From: Phycisphaerae bacterium
Lineage (GTDB): Bacteria > Planctomycetota > Phycisphaerae > UBA1845 > PWPN01
Assembly: GCA_018003015.1 (NCBI GenBank)
Contig: JAGNEZ010000005.1
Span: 62,001-126,000 of the forward strand
Direction: 5' to 3'
Length of the DNA: 64,000 nt
Position numbers and translations under genes: made by a program. Positions 1-11,200 of this stretch are shown here, piece after piece. Below the pieces are notes generated by a model. That model saw nothing but the letters and a program-made list of their open reading frames with translations. It was not told where the DNA came from and made no database searches. Positions within the stretch are counted from its first letter, which is position 1; the number at the start of each line of letters is the position of its first letter.

Positions 1-1
1 C

Positions 2-2017
2 AGCAAGTTTCCGCGCGTGGTACGAGACCTGAGCAGCAAGCTTGGCAAGCAGTGCGAGCTGGTTGTGGAAGGCAAGGATGTGGAGCTCGACAAGTCGATC
101 ATCGAGGCCATTGGCGATCCACTCACCCACCTGATCCGCAATTCGGTGGATCACGGGATCGAGCGGCCGGGAACCCGCACCGCCAAGGGCAAGAAGGCCT
201 CGGGCACGGTGGTGCTGCGGGCCTTTCACCAGGCGGGGAAGGTCAATATCACCATCACCGACGACGGAACGGGGATTGACGCCGAGAAACTCAAGGCCAA
301 GGCGATCGAGAAGGGTCTGATCACGACCAGCGCCGCCCGGGAAATGAGCGAACGGGATGCGATTCGGCTCATTTTCCACCCTGGCTTCTCCATGGCCGAG
401 AAGGTCACCGACGTCAGCGGGCGCGGGGTGGGCATGGACGTCGTCAAGACCAACATCCAGAAGGCCGGGGGAACGGTCGACGTCGAGACCCAGGTCGGGG
501 CCGGCACCACGATCAGCATCAAATTGCCGCTCACTCTGGCGATCATCCCATCGTTGATCGTGCGCTGCGGGGAGGAGCGCTACGCCATCCCGCAGGTCAA
601 CATCAGCGAGCTGGTGCGGATCAAGGCGACGGAAGCGGCCTCGAAGATCGAACGTGTCAGCGGTGCGGAAGTGCTGCGGCTTCGAGGCAACCTGTTGCCG
701 CTCGTCCGACTCAGCAAAGCCCTGGAGATTCAGTCGAAACGACTGGATCCGCTGCCGGCCACGCTGGAGGACAACCTGCGCGAGAACCTTGCGGACCGCA
801 GAAGCGGCCGGGCCGCGCCGCCGGAGATCGAGGAGCATCGATCCGGTGCCGACCGGCGTACGGATACCGCGGCCGGCGCCCTGAACATCATCGTGGTGGA
901 GACCGGGCACCTGCGTTACGGCATGATCGTGGACGGTCTGCACGATTCGGAGGAGATCGTGGTGAAGCCGCTGGGCTCGCACCTCAAGGGCACCCCGTGC
1001 CTGGCGGGAGCGACGATCCTGGGCGATGGGCGGGTAGCCCTGATTCTGGACATCGCCGGCATCGCGTCCCACTGTCAGTTGGCCGTACCTGAAACCGAGG
1101 ATGACGCCGAGGCGACCGAACAAGGGGCGAGTGGCTCGGGCGAGACGCATACCCTGCTATTGTTCACCAACGAGCCGAGCGAGCAGTTCGGCGTTCCGAT
1201 GGGCCTCATCGCCCGGATCGAGCGCATTCGCACATCGCAGATCGACAGCGTCGGCGGCCAGGACATTCTGCAGTACCGCGGCAGCTCGCTGCCGCTGCTC
1301 AGCCTGGATCAACACATCAAGGCCAAGCCTCGAGCGCAGCAGGACACGGTCTACGTGGTGGTTTTCCGGGCCGCGAAACAGGAGATCGGCCTGATCGCGC
1401 CGAATCTGGTCGACATCCGCGAGGTCGACGCCGAGGTGGACACGATCACGTTCCACCAGCCGGGCGTGATGGGCTCTATGGTCATCGACGGCAAGGCCAC
1501 ACGGCTGGTGGACCTGTTCGAGCTGGCCCGCACGGCGCATCCCGACTGGTTCACGGGCCAGACCGCATCTGACCAGGGCTTGAAGATCAAGCCCCGGCTG
1601 CTGCTGGCCGAAGACTCCGCCTTCTTCCGCAACCAGCTCAATGGATTCCTGACCGACGAGGGCTTTGAGGTCGTCGCCTGCGAGGATGGTCAGGTGGCCT
1701 GGGACAAGCTCCAGTCGGCTGACGAGCCTTTCAGTGCGGTCGTCACCGACATCGAGATGCCCAACATGGACGGGTACAACCTGACCCACCACATCAAGCA
1801 GAGCCCGCTCTACAGCCATCTGCCGGTCATCGCGGTCACCTCACTGGGCGGCCAGGAGGACATGCGCCGGGGCAAGGAAGTCGGTGTGGATGAATACCAG
1901 GTCAAGCTGGACCGCGACCAGTTGATCGCGGCCGTCCGCAGACTGTTGAAGGCAACGAATCCGACCCGGGGCCCGTCCCAGGAGACCACCCCGTCCCAGA
2001 CCAGGAGGTCACGATGA
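2..2017 (+). CDS. cheA: Chemotaxis histidine kinase CheA with doubled CheW-like part and C-terminal receiver (5' partial)
   Basis: CheA phosphorylates CheY- and CheB-type receivers under control of chemoreceptor arrays at the inner membrane. The window opens inside the gene, so the Hpt and dimerisation domains lie upstream; the frame is open from base 2. Visible in order are the ATPase domain (N box HLIRNSVDHGIE, then DDGTGID and GRGVGMDVV, about bases 100-540), a CheW-like P5 domain with an inserted linker (about 545-1070), a second CheW-like domain (about 1150-1540) and a receiver (about 1590-1960). The receiver shows the acidic pair in LLLAEDS, the acceptor Asp in TDIEMPNMDG and a Lys in YQVKLDR. 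The stop overlaps the cheW start as ATGA. Kinase identity is secure. The role of the second CheW-like domain is inferred to be array coupling. Confidence 0.95.
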   Translation, partial: SKFPRVVRDLSSKLGKQCELVVEGKDVELDKSIIEAIGDPLTHLIRNSVDHGIERPGTRTAKGKKASGTVVLRAFHQAGKVNITITDDGTGIDAEKLKAKAIEKGLITTSAAREMSERDAIRLIFHPGFSMAEKVTDVSGRGVGMDVVKTNIQKAGGTVDVETQVGAGTTISIKLPLTLAIIPSLIVRCGEERYAIPQVNISELVRIKATEAASKIERVSGAEVLRLRGNLLPLVRLSKALEIQSKRLDPLPATLEDNLRENLADRRSGRAAPPEIEEHRSGADRRTDTAAGALNIIVVETGHLRYGMIVDGLHDSEEIVVKPLGSHLKGTPCLAGATILGDGRVALILDIAGIASHCQLAVPETEDDAEATEQGASGSGETHTLLLFTNEPSEQFGVPMGLIARIERIRTSQIDSVGGQDILQYRGSSLPLLSLDQHIKAKPRAQQDTVYVVVFRAAKQEIGLIAPNLVDIREVDAEVDTITFHQPGVMGSMVIDGKATRLVDLFELARTAHPDWFTGQTASDQGLKIKPRLLLAEDSAFFRNQLNGFLTDEGFEVVACEDGQVAWDKLQSADEPFSAVVTDIEMPNMDGYNLTHHIKQSPLYSHLPVIAVTSLGGQEDMRRGKEVGVDEYQVKLDRDQLIAAVRRLLKATNPTRGPSQETTPSQTRRSR

Positions 2018-2493
2018 ATACCGCGACACTGACACCGCCTCGGAATTTGGCCCAGGAGATGGAGTACGCCACGTTCTATGTGGGCGAGATCCTGCTGGGC
2101 GTGGACATCGGGCAGATGGAGGAGATCAATCGTCAACTCGAGGTCACCGTGGTGCCGCATGCGCCGCCGTTTGTGCGCGGCGTGGTGAATCTTCGCGGCG
2201 AGGTGGTCACGGTCGTTGACCCACGAGTCATTCTAGGACTTCCCATCACGGAGGTCTCGGCAACCAGCCGGACCGTGATCGTGCGTCACAGAGGCGAGCA
2301 GATTGGCCTGCTGGTCGATCGAATCGCGGACGTCGTCCGCATCTCGGCAGGCGAGATGGAGCCCCCGCCGGCCAACGTGAGTGGTGTGGAGGGGCGCTTC
2401 TTCAAAGGAGTCTACAAGCTGCAGACGGAGTTGTTGATCGTTCTGGATGTGGAGACCGCCTTGTCTGCGCCGGCCAGTGATCGTCAGGCGTAG
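2014..2493 (+). CDS. cheW: Chemotaxis adaptor CheW
   Basis: CheW links CheA to chemoreceptors. The 159-residue product is essentially one CheW SH3-like domain, about residues 15-150, with the usual pattern FYVGEILLGVDI, then VRGVVNLRGEVVTVVDPR, then IGLLVDRIADVVRI. The start sits in an ATGA overlap with cheA, and an AGGAGG Shine-Dalgarno lies six bases upstream inside the cheA tail, which points to translational coupling. It lies directly before the chemoreceptor gene and so belongs to the same signalling unit. Confidence 0.95.
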   Translation: MNTATLTPPRNLAQEMEYATFYVGEILLGVDIGQMEEINRQLEVTVVPHAPPFVRGVVNLRGEVVTVVDPRVILGLPITEVSATSRTVIVRHRGEQIGLLVDRIADVVRISAGEMEPPPANVSGVEGRFFKGVYKLQTELLIVLDVETALSAPASDRQA

Positions 2494-2618
2494 CGATCGA
2501 GGAATGGTCTCATGATGGGGCGGGGTGAGCCCGCCGTGCCGGAGACATGCTGGAACCGCGGGTCACGTTACCAGGTACGGGCCAGCCATGGACAATCGCA
2601 GAGAAAGCAGGAACAGAC

Positions 2619-5606
2619 ATGAAACTTCAGAACAAACTGACCGGAACAAGTGTGGGCCTGATGCTCCTGTCGGTGGCCGTGGTCGCGGCCATCGCGCTGT
2701 GGGCATTTGTTCAATCGAACCGCACGGCGGTATCGACAGCCAGGGCCGCGATCCAGTCGCAAACCAGCGAGGTTCTGGCGATCGGGGTGCGCGCCCAGGT
2801 GAGAGACCTCGACAACCTGGTCAAGCGTGTCGAGAACGACGCTCGGCGGCTGGCCGACTCGCCGAACTTCGCCGGCTACATCACCTGCAGGGCGGGAACG
2901 AACGAGCTCTGGAACGAAATCGGCATGAAGGAAGCCGGCCGGATCCTGGAGGGAATCGAGAACACCTGTGCCGTCCAGCGGGCGTTCCTGCAGGAGATTC
3001 TGGAGCACAACATCGTCGTCGCCGAGCACGTGCTGGCGCGTCACGGGCGCATCGGGTTCTCCGAACAGAAAGCGGAATGGAAGGCGGTCAATCAGTTCAA
3101 CAAGACGGAGACAACCGTCTCGCTGCCGCGTCTGACCATCGGTGACAAAACGCTTGAAAGCAACTCCGACCCGAAGACGCCCTCCCCGGTGGTGGACGAA
3201 GTGGTGGCTCAAGTCAGCGGTTCGTGCACGATCTTCCAGCGAATGAACGAGACCGGCGACATGCTCCGCGTGGCCACGACGGTAACCAATACCTCGGGCC
3301 AGCGCGCGATCGGAACGTACATTCCGGTGACCCAACCGGACGGAACGCCCAACCCGGTCCTGGCGTCGGTCTTGGCCGGCAAGCAGTATTCAGGCCGGGC
3401 CTTCGTGGTCGACTCCTGGAACTCAGCGGTCTATAGGCCTCTGAAAAACGAGAAAGAGCAAGTGGTAGGCGTGCTCTATGTGGGGGTGAAGGAGCAGGAG
3501 ACCGCAACCACCCTCCAGGACATTGCCAAGATCAAGGTCGGCAAGACCGGTTACCCGTTCGTGATGGACTCCAAGGGCGTTCTGATCAGCCACCCCAAGA
3601 CCGAGCTGATCGGCAAGGACACAATCAAGGACCTGAACCTGGCCTCATTCAAAGAGATCCTTGAGAAACGTTCAGCGGACAAGACCCAGCGGCTCTCCTA
3701 CACCTTCGAGAACCGTGACAAGTTCGTGCTCTACAAGTATTATCAGCCCTGGGACTGGATTGTCTGCGTCAGCGGCAATTGGGACGAGTTCAGCGCCGCC
3801 GCGGCGGAGTCGGCCGGCAAACTCCTCGCCCAAGAGCTCAAAACATTGAGCCACCTCTCTGAGCTCACCTTCAAGAACGAGCGGAAACCGATCTACAGCC
3901 AGATTTGCTGCATGAGCGCCAAGGGCGACGAGCTCATCAGGATTCAGAAGGGCGAGGAACAGAAGGACCTGGGCAACAAGTCGGATGCCGCGTGGTTCCA
4001 GGAAGCCACCAAGCTCAAGGCGGGGGAAGTCTACCTCGCGCCGGTGGAGGTTGCGGCCAACACCCAGGAGGTGGAACTCAGGGCGGTCTCACCTGTCTAC
4101 CAGGGAGACAAGCTGCTCGGCGTGGCGGTGCTCAGCATGGATTGGGGCATCACCCACGACGTCATCGCCCAGACGACCTATGGCAAGACGGGATATGCCT
4201 ACGTCATGAACGACAAGGGCCTCCTCGTCAGCCATCCGAAGTATTCGCTCATCGACAACGTCAACATCGGCGACGCCAAGTACGGGCCGCTTGCCGATTT
4301 GGTCAAGACGCACATGAGCAAAGGCGAGCAAGGGTACAGCCAGTATACGTTTGAAGGCATTGAGAAATGCGTCGCCTACGAACCGCTGAAGATCGGAGCA
4401 TCCACTTACTCCGTGGCCGTCACTGAGCCGATCGAGGAAGCCATGGCGATCGCCAACAACCTGGCCGTCGAAGGCAACAAGAACGCCACGGCGACCATTA
4501 AGAAGATCTCGCTGTCGGCGCTGGCCGTGATCGTGATAGGCGTCTTCGTCAGCCTGGCTACCGCTCGCCGCATTGCCAACCCGATGCGGCGACTGGCCCT
4601 CGCTCTCCAGGACATCGCCCAAGGGGAAGGCGACCTGACCAGGCGTCTGGAAGTCAAGACCAAGGACGAGATCGGCGACGTAGCCCACTGGTTCAACGTC
4701 TTCCTGGACAAGCTCCAGGGCATCATCAAGAAGATCTCGGAGAACGCGCACACCTTGGCCGGGGCCTCGACCGAACTGTCGTCCACCGCAACTCAGCTGG
4801 CCGGCGGGGCCGAGGAGACAACCGCTCAGTCGGCCACCGTGGCGGCCGCGGCGGAGGAGATGTCCGCGAACATGAATACGATCGCGGCGGCTGGGGACGA
4901 GATGTCGACCAACGTCAAGACCGTGGCCGCGGCCATTGAGGAGATGACCGCGAGCATCGGCGAGGTGGCCCGCAACGCCGAGCAGGCGGCCAGCGTGGCC
5001 GAGAACGCCACCCAACTGGCTAACACGAGCAACCAGAAGATCGGCCAGTTGGGATCGGCCGCGGATGCGATCGGGAAGGTGATCGAGGTCATTCAGGACA
5101 TTGCGGAACAGACCAACCTCCTGGCCCTGAACGCGACTATCGAGGCGGCCCGGGCCGGGGACGCGGGCAAGGGTTTTGCCGTAGTTGCCACCGAGGTCAA
5201 GGAACTGGCCAAGCAGACCGCCGAGGCCACCGAGGACATCCGCAAGCGGATCGGGGCCATTCAGAGCTCGACCGGGGAGGCGGTGACGTCCATTGCCGAA
5301 ATCACCAAGGTCATCGGCAAGGTCAACGAGGTCTCGCGCACGATTGCCTCGGCGGTGGAGGAGCAGTCCATCACCACCAAGGAAATCGCCCAGAACGTGG
5401 CCCAGACGGCCGCAGCCTCGAGTACGGTCTCGCAGGGCGTAGCTCAGTCGGCGACGGCGAGCCAGGAAATCACCCGGAACATGGTCGGAGTCGATACCGC
5501 CGCCAAGCAGACTGCCCAGGGGGCGGCACAGACCCAGGCCGCCGGTCAGGAACTGTCCAAGCTGGCCGAGGAGCTGCAGTCCCTCGTCGGGCAGTTCAAG
5601 GTCTAA
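2619..5606 (+). CDS. Methyl-accepting chemotaxis protein with two Cache-type sensor modules
   Basis: A 995-residue transmembrane chemoreceptor. TM1 is at about residues 12-30. A very long periplasmic region (about 35-620) contains two Cache-like sensors, each marked by the same signature ([20 protein letters not shown] and [20 protein letters not shown]). TM2 (about 630-650) is followed by HAMP and a cytoplasmic helical hairpin whose tip [19 protein letters not shown] (about residue 829) binds CheA and CheW. The start at 2619 is preferred over an in-frame ATG at 2547 because it places the positively charged N-terminus just before TM1 and follows an AGGA motif. No CheR/CheB-tethering pentapeptide is seen at the C-terminus (it ends SLVGQFKV). 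The ligand is unknown; Cache domains usually bind small organic molecules. Confidence 0.93.
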   Translation: MKLQNKLTGTSVGLMLLSVAVVAAIALWAFVQSNRTAVSTARAAIQSQTSEVLAIGVRAQVRDLDNLVKRVENDARRLADSPNFAGYITCRAGTNELWNEIGMKEAGRILEGIENTCAVQRAFLQEILEHNIVVAEHVLARHGRIGFSEQKAEWKAVNQFNKTETTVSLPRLTIGDKTLESNSDPKTPSPVVDEVVAQVSGSCTIFQRMNETGDMLRVATTVTNTSGQRAIGTYIPVTQPDGTPNPVLASVLAGKQYSGRAFVVDSWNSAVYRPLKNEKEQVVGVLYVGVKEQETATTLQDIAKIKVGKTGYPFVMDSKGVLISHPKTELIGKDTIKDLNLASFKEILEKRSADKTQRLSYTFENRDKFVLYKYYQPWDWIVCVSGNWDEFSAAAAESAGKLLAQELKTLSHLSELTFKNERKPIYSQICCMSAKGDELIRIQKGEEQKDLGNKSDAAWFQEATKLKAGEVYLAPVEVAANTQEVELRAVSPVYQGDKLLGVAVLSMDWGITHDVIAQTTYGKTGYAYVMNDKGLLVSHPKYSLIDNVNIGDAKYGPLADLVKTHMSKGEQGYSQYTFEGIEKCVAYEPLKIGASTYSVAVTEPIEEAMAIANNLAVEGNKNATATIKKISLSALAVIVIGVFVSLATARRIANPMRRLALALQDIAQGEGDLTRRLEVKTKDEIGDVAHWFNVFLDKLQGIIKKISENAHTLAGASTELSSTATQLAGGAEETTAQSATVAAAAEEMSANMNTIAAAGDEMSTNVKTVAAAIEEMTASIGEVARNAEQAASVAENATQLANTSNQKIGQLGSAADAIGKVIEVIQDIAEQTNLLALNATIEAARAGDAGKGFAVVATEVKELAKQTAEATEDIRKRIGAIQSSTGEAVTSIAEITKVIGKVNEVSRTIASAVEEQSITTKEIAQNVAQTAAASSTVSQGVAQSATASQEITRNMVGVDTAAKQTAQGAAQTQAAGQELSKLAEELQSLVGQFKV

Positions 5607-5856
5607 GCGCGAGCCACGCGTCTCGGTTTCCCCGGGGGAACCGTCCCCGGGGAGACGAGAGCGGCATGAGGATTGGCGGCCGAGGCATCCCAACGGCGGT
5701 TCGAGATTCGGGGGACGGGAGGCCGATGGCCTGACAGGAGTCGTTGGCAGGGGGCAGCAAGCGGCGGGAACCTGTGGAACGATTCAGACTTCGGGAGCAA
5801 GCGGCGTAGGCCGGGGATGGGCATCGCCGGAGCTCGGGGCCATCGGAGGACCATAC

Positions 5857-6297
5857 GTGGCTCAAGCCAAGGTACTTGTGGTGGATGACAGTCCGATGAT
5901 CAGCCGCCTCCTGCAGAGCAAGCTGGGGGCGGCCGGCATTGTCAGCGACGCGGCGGACTCTGCGGCGAAGGCGTTGCAGATGATGGAGCGCCACCTTTAC
6001 TTCGTGGTGGTCGCGGATATCCACATGCCGGGCACGGACGGCGTCGCCTTGCTCTCGGCGCTCAAGAGACTCAGCCCGCTGGTACAGGTCATCATGTTGA
6101 CGGGAGATGCGTCCATTGAACAAGTGATCGAATGTGCCGACCGGGGAGCCATCGACTTCTTCTCCAAGCAAGAGCCGCTGCCGCCGCTGACCGACGCGGT
6201 TGCCTCGGCTCTGGCCCGGGCGGCTCGTTGGAGCGGATGGTTCCGGCAAGGCAATTCCGCGCCTGAGGCACTGGTCGCAGCAGGAAGGAAGCCGTGA
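5857..6297 (+). CDS. CheY-like single-domain response regulator
   Basis: A 146-residue stand-alone receiver domain. The acidic pair is in VLVVDDSPMISRL, the acceptor Asp in VVVADIHMPGTDG, the switch Thr in VIMLTGDAS and the conserved Lys in FFSKQEP. It has no output domain, so it probably carries phosphate from CheA to a motor or other target, or acts as a phosphate sink. It starts with GTG behind GGAGG. Its stop overlaps the GTG start of cheB (GTGA). The C-terminal 20 residues are low-complexity. A 250-base gap with no visible gene separates it from the chemoreceptor. Confidence 0.9.
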   Translation: MAQAKVLVVDDSPMISRLLQSKLGAAGIVSDAADSAAKALQMMERHLYFVVVADIHMPGTDGVALLSALKRLSPLVQVIMLTGDASIEQVIECADRGAIDFFSKQEPLPPLTDAVASALARAARWSGWFRQGNSAPEALVAAGRKP

Positions 6298-7415
6298 ACG
6301 AGAGGAAACTCCGAGTTCTGGTGGTCGACGACACGGTGGTGTACCGCCGGATCGTGAGCGAGGTCCTGGCGAGCCTGCCAGGGGTGGAGGTTCTGTCGGC
6401 GGCGGCCAACGGCAAGATCGCCCTCCAGAAAATGGAGCAGCTTCATCCGGATCTTCTGACTCTCGATCTGGAGATGCCGGAGATGGACGGCCTGGAGGTA
6501 CTCCGCCAGCTCAAGGCGAAGAACAGCCCGGTCGGGGCGATCATGCTCAGCGCATTTACCACCAGCGGGGCTGATGCCACCGTGGCCGCCTTGAAGCTGG
6601 GTGCCTTCGATTTCGTGCTCAAACCCAGCGGGACGGACACCGAAAGCAACGTTGAGGAGCTGCGGAGAGAGCTTGGTCACAAGATCGAGGCGTTCGCCCG
6701 ATCCCGTTCGATTCGCGAGGCGGCCGGAGACTCATCCGGGCCTCAGCGGGTGGCGACGAGGAAGGTGTCCTCCGCTTCCGAAGTGGTTCGGCGAATGAGC
6801 GTTGTCGCCCAACCGGTCTCCGGCAAGCCGGAGGTGGTGGCATTGGGCATTTCCACCGGCGGACCGCAGGCCCTGAGCCGAATGCTGCCCCAGCTCCCCG
6901 GCGATCTGGCCACCCCGGTGCTGGTCGTGCAGCATATGCCCCCGAAGTTCACGGCCTCGCTGGCCCACGATCTGAACAGCCGTTGCCAGTTGGCGGTCAG
7001 CGAAGCCGCTGGCGACGATGCCGTCGTTCCGGGTCGGATTCTGATCGCCCCGGGCGGACGGCAGATGAAGCTCGACCGGGAAGGAGAGCGGTTGGTTGTT
7101 CGGATTACCGAGGATCCGCCGGAGAACCACTGCCGCCCGGCGGTCGACTACTTGTTCCGCTCCGTGGCCCATGTCTGCGGGCCAAACGCCCTCGGCATCA
7201 TCATGACCGGAATGGGCAGCGACGGAGCCCTGGGCTGCCGGCTGCTGAAACGCCGCGGGGCGACCATTATCGCCCAGGACGAAGCCACGTGCGTGGTTTA
7301 CGGGATGCCCAAGCAGCCCACGGAGGAAGGCCTGGCGGACGCGGTGGTTCCACTCGAGCGCATGGCCACCGAAATCACTCGCCTCACTGGAAGAGGAGTG
7401 CCCGCATGGAAGTGA
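6294..7415 (+). CDS. cheB: Chemotaxis protein-glutamate methylesterase CheB
   Basis: Removes methyl groups from chemoreceptor glutamates for adaptation and can deamidate glutamines. The 373-residue product has the standard order: an N-terminal receiver (about 5-125, VLVVDDTVVYR, acceptor Asp in LLTLDLEMPEMDG, Lys in FDFVLKPSG) and a C-terminal methylesterase (about 180-370). The catalytic triad is visible as Ser in GISTGGPQAL, His in VVQHMPPKF and Asp in TGMGSDGA. The GTG start overlaps the preceding receiver gene and the stop lies inside cheR, so expression is coupled. Length is normal for the family. Confidence 0.96.
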   Translation: MNERKLRVLVVDDTVVYRRIVSEVLASLPGVEVLSAAANGKIALQKMEQLHPDLLTLDLEMPEMDGLEVLRQLKAKNSPVGAIMLSAFTTSGADATVAALKLGAFDFVLKPSGTDTESNVEELRRELGHKIEAFARSRSIREAAGDSSGPQRVATRKVSSASEVVRRMSVVAQPVSGKPEVVALGISTGGPQALSRMLPQLPGDLATPVLVVQHMPPKFTASLAHDLNSRCQLAVSEAAGDDAVVPGRILIAPGGRQMKLDREGERLVVRITEDPPENHCRPAVDYLFRSVAHVCGPNALGIIMTGMGSDGALGCRLLKRRGATIIAQDEATCVVYGMPKQPTEEGLADAVVPLERMATEITRLTGRGVPAWK

Positions 7416-8281
7416 GCAGCGAGGACATCAAAGTCATTTCTCGACTTGTCGATGACCTGTGCGGTATTGTCCTCGATGAAACCAAGGGCTACTTGATCAA
7501 GAGCCGGCTGACGAGAATAGCGGAGGAGACCGGGTGTTCCACCTTCAGCGAACTCTACTACAAGGTCCGATACGCCAACGACAAGACTCTGCAGACCAAG
7601 ATCATCGACGCGATCACGACGAACGAGACGCTGTTCTTTCGTGACACCACGCCGTTCGAGGCGATGCGGCACAAGGTCATTCCGGATCTGATCGACGAGA
7701 AGGCCGGCACGGTCTGCCCTCGCCGCCTGCGGATCTGGTCGGCAGCCTGCAGTACCGGCCAGGAGCCATACAGCATGGTCATGGTGCTCTACGAGCTGTT
7801 GCCCGATGCCGCCCGCTGGGACATCCAGATCACCGCGACGGACATCTCCGACACGGCCATCCGGCAGGCCAGTCTCGGCCGTTACAGCGACATGGAGATT
7901 AACCGGGGCATGACCCCGCAGATGCTGGCCAAGTACTTCAATCGCGAGCCGAGTGGCTGGAAAGTCAAGGACGAGGTACGGGGGCTGGTCGCGTTTCGTC
8001 GGATCAACCTCCTCGAACCGTTCGTCGGCCTGGGCCCGTTCGACATCGTGTTCTGCCGGAACGTCGCCATCTACTTCAGCCCCGAGGCCCGCCGAAGCCT
8101 CTTCCTTCGGCTAGCCGATACCCTCACCCCCTCCGGCTACCTGTTCGTGGGCTCTTCCGAGTCGCTCACCGATCTGGGACCACGATTCGCGCCCCATCAG
8201 CACTGCCGCTCGGTCTTCTACAGGCCCAACAAGTCGGGAGCGGCCGCCCCTCAGGCCTGCCTCGCAGGAGCAGGACGATGA
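7406..8281 (+). CDS. cheR: Chemotaxis protein methyltransferase CheR
   Basis: S-adenosylmethionine-dependent methylation of chemoreceptor glutamates, opposing CheB. The ATG at 7406 lies inside the last codons of cheB (10-base overlap) and gives a 291-residue protein of usual length. A helical N-terminal domain (about 1-75) is followed by the methyltransferase fold with IWSAACSTGQEPYSMVM and ITATDISDTAI for AdoMet binding, and FDIVFCRNVAIYF. The usual RNVLIYF reads RNVAIYF here, a mild change. The stop overlaps the hybrid kinase start as ATGA, which ties that kinase to the chemosensory operon. Confidence 0.95.
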   Translation: MEVSSEDIKVISRLVDDLCGIVLDETKGYLIKSRLTRIAEETGCSTFSELYYKVRYANDKTLQTKIIDAITTNETLFFRDTTPFEAMRHKVIPDLIDEKAGTVCPRRLRIWSAACSTGQEPYSMVMVLYELLPDAARWDIQITATDISDTAIRQASLGRYSDMEINRGMTPQMLAKYFNREPSGWKVKDEVRGLVAFRRINLLEPFVGLGPFDIVFCRNVAIYFSPEARRSLFLRLADTLTPSGYLFVGSSESLTDLGPRFAPHQHCRSVFYRPNKSGAAAPQACLAGAGR

Positions 8282-11200
8282 GGCTGCGAGCCCGGGTCCT
8301 CGTTCCGATCAGTTTGCTCCTGGTGGTTCTGAGCAGCTGCCTGTACCTGGCCGCCACCCGTATCCTCACCCAGGGATTCGCCGAAACCGAGTTCCGGGCA
8401 ACCGAGCATGCCGTCCACCACACCAACGCCACCATCGACGACCTGATCAGTCGACTGCAGATCATCGGCGGCGACTGGGCTCAGTGGGACGATACCTGCA
8501 GGTATATCGAGGATGGGAACCCGGCGTTCGTGCAATCGAACATCACGGTGACGAGTCTGACCACCATCCACACCGACTGGATGCTCTTTCTGCACCGCGA
8601 CGGCCGCGTCGTCGGCGACTTCACCCAGGCGGCCGACGGCGAATCGGCCAACCTCATGTTCAACGTACAGGCCCCCCTGCTGCGCGAGCATCTGCCGGTG
8701 CTGACACACCACGAGAAGGTGGGCGCGCCTATTGCCGGCGTTCTCCTGGTCGCCGGCTCACCCTGCATCGTCTCATCCTGGCCGATCGTGGACAGTAATG
8801 GAGCGGGCCCCATCCGCGGCACACTCATTGTCGGCCGGCGGATCAACGCCGACGTGCTCAAGAGCCTGCATCGACACACCAACTCCACGATCCGGCTGCA
8901 CCGCCTCCATCAGGAGCCGGTGCCGGAGGCCGTCCTGGCGGCGCTCCTGGGCGGCGAGCCTCAGGTCATCGACATGGCCGACTCGGAGACGGCGACGGGC
9001 TGGTCGCTCAGGAGAGACCTCTACGGCCGGCCGGCAGTGCTCATCGAGAACACGACCCCTCGTCTCGTTGAGCGGCACGTGACGGCGAGCCTCCGGTACC
9101 TGCTCGCCTCGGTGGCGGTCGTGAGCCTCGCCAGCATCGTGACCATCCTCGTTCTTCTGGACCGGCTGGTCATCCGGCGAATTCAGCAACTTGCCCGGGG
9201 AGTCGAGGGAATCCGGGCCAACGGCAAGCCGTCGGAACGTCTCCAGGTCGACGGCGGAGACGAGCTGGGCCAGCTGACCGCAAGCGTCAACTCGATGCTC
9301 GAGTCGCTGGAGACCGCTGAGAACAAGCACCGGGCGGCCTTCGAGAACGCCACCGACGGCCAGATCCTCATGACCGACCGATTCCTCGATTGCAACAGCC
9401 AATCGTGCCTTCTGTTCGGCTGCGACCGCGAGGACATCATCGGCCGGACCCCCGCGGACTTCTCGCCACCCTTCCAGCCCGATGGGCGCCGTTCGGCCGA
9501 GGCGTCCCAGGAGAGAATCGAGGCCGCGCGATCGGGACATCCTCAGCGGTTCTACTGGCAGCATCGCCGCAGGGATGGTTCACTGGTCGAGTGCGAAGTC
9601 TCCCTCGTCCCCATCATTCTCGGTGGCCAGCGATCCGTGCACGCAACCGTGCGCGACATCACCGAACAGAAACGCGCCGAGTTCCAGGTCCACCAGAGCC
9701 GCGAGCAGCTCCAGTTCGTGCTCGAGGGCAGCAATGACGGGTTCTGGGACTGGAACATGACCACGGACATCATCGAGTTCAGCCCGCGGTGGTGCGAGAT
9801 TCTCGGCCATGAGGTGGAAGAGATCGAGCCCCGGTTGAGCACCTTCCAGCGGCTGGTTCACCCTGACGACTGGCCGATGCTCGAAGGGAACATCCAGACC
9901 CACGCTCGAGGTGAGACTCCCCAGGTCTCGGCCGAGTTCCGCATGCGCTGCAGGAACGGCGAGTGGAAGTGGATCCTCGGACGAGGCAAGGTGGTAAAGC
10001 GCGACGACACCGGCAAGCCGCTGCGCATGACCGGCACACATCGTGACATCACCGAGCGCAAGCAGGCCCAGGAAGCCCTCCGCACCAGCGAGGAGCTGTT
10101 CCGCAGCATCAGCGATTCTGCCCAGGACGCGATCGTCATGATCGATCCAGAGGGTCGGGTCGTGGTCTGGAACCGAGCCGCCGAGACCATGTTCGGCTTC
10201 TCGGCGGATCTGGCACTGGGCGCAGGCCTGCACGATCTCATTCTGCCCCAACCTTATCACCAGGACCACCTCGAACGCCTGTCCCGCTTCGGGACGGCAC
10301 CGACCGGAGACGGAGTCGGAAAGGTCATCGAGCTCACGGCCAGAAGGGCCGACGGCCAGGAACTCCCGATCGAGCTGTCTCTGTCCGGCATGCGCCTGCA
10401 GGACAAGTGGTTCGCCGTGGGCATCATTCGAGACATCACTGAACGCAGACGTGCCGAGGAGGCTGTCCGCCAAAGCGAGGAGCATTTCCGGCTGCTGAGC
10501 GACAGCGGGCCGGCCATGCTCTGGATGGCCAGCCAGGACATGAAATGCACGTGGTTCAACAAGGCCTGGCTCGAATTCACCGGCCGGACCCTCGACCAGG
10601 ACCGCGGTAGCGGGTGGAGTGAGGGCATCCATCCCGAGGACCTCGAGCGGACCCTTCGGCACTACACGACCTCCTTCGTAGACCGGCAGCCGTTTGAGAT
10701 CGAGTACCGCCTGCGCCGGGCCGACGGCCGCTACCGCTGGGTGCTCGACCGCGGCATTCCTCGATACTCGGATTCCGGAGAGTTCATTGGATACCTGGGC
10801 TCCGCGATCGATATCGACGTGCGAAAGCAGATCGAAGACCGGCTTCGCGAGAGCAACAACATGCTGGCCGACACAATCGAGCGGGAGAAGGAGGCCAAGA
10901 CCCAGCTCATGGCCGTCCTCCAACAGCTCCGGTCGGCCACCGAGGCGGCCAACGCCGCGACCCAAGCGAAGAGCCAGTTCCTGGCCAACATGAGTCACGA
11001 AATCCGCACCCCCATGACCGCCATCCTGGGCTACACGGATTCCCTGCTCGAAGAGAGCCAATCGGCCGGCGAGAGCCCGGAGCGACTCAAGGCCCTCACC
11101 ACCATCCAGCGGAACGGGCGCCACCTGCTGGCCATCATCAACGATATTCTGGACTTCTCCAAGATCGAGGCCGGCAAGCTCGCCATCGAGCAGATTCGCT

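Noticed and set aside
4089-5693. Long minus-strand open frame (534 codons) over the chemoreceptor gene
   Set aside because: Antisense shadow in GC-rich DNA; His/Gly/Arg/Leu-rich text without family motifs, while the plus strand is an unmistakable chemoreceptor.
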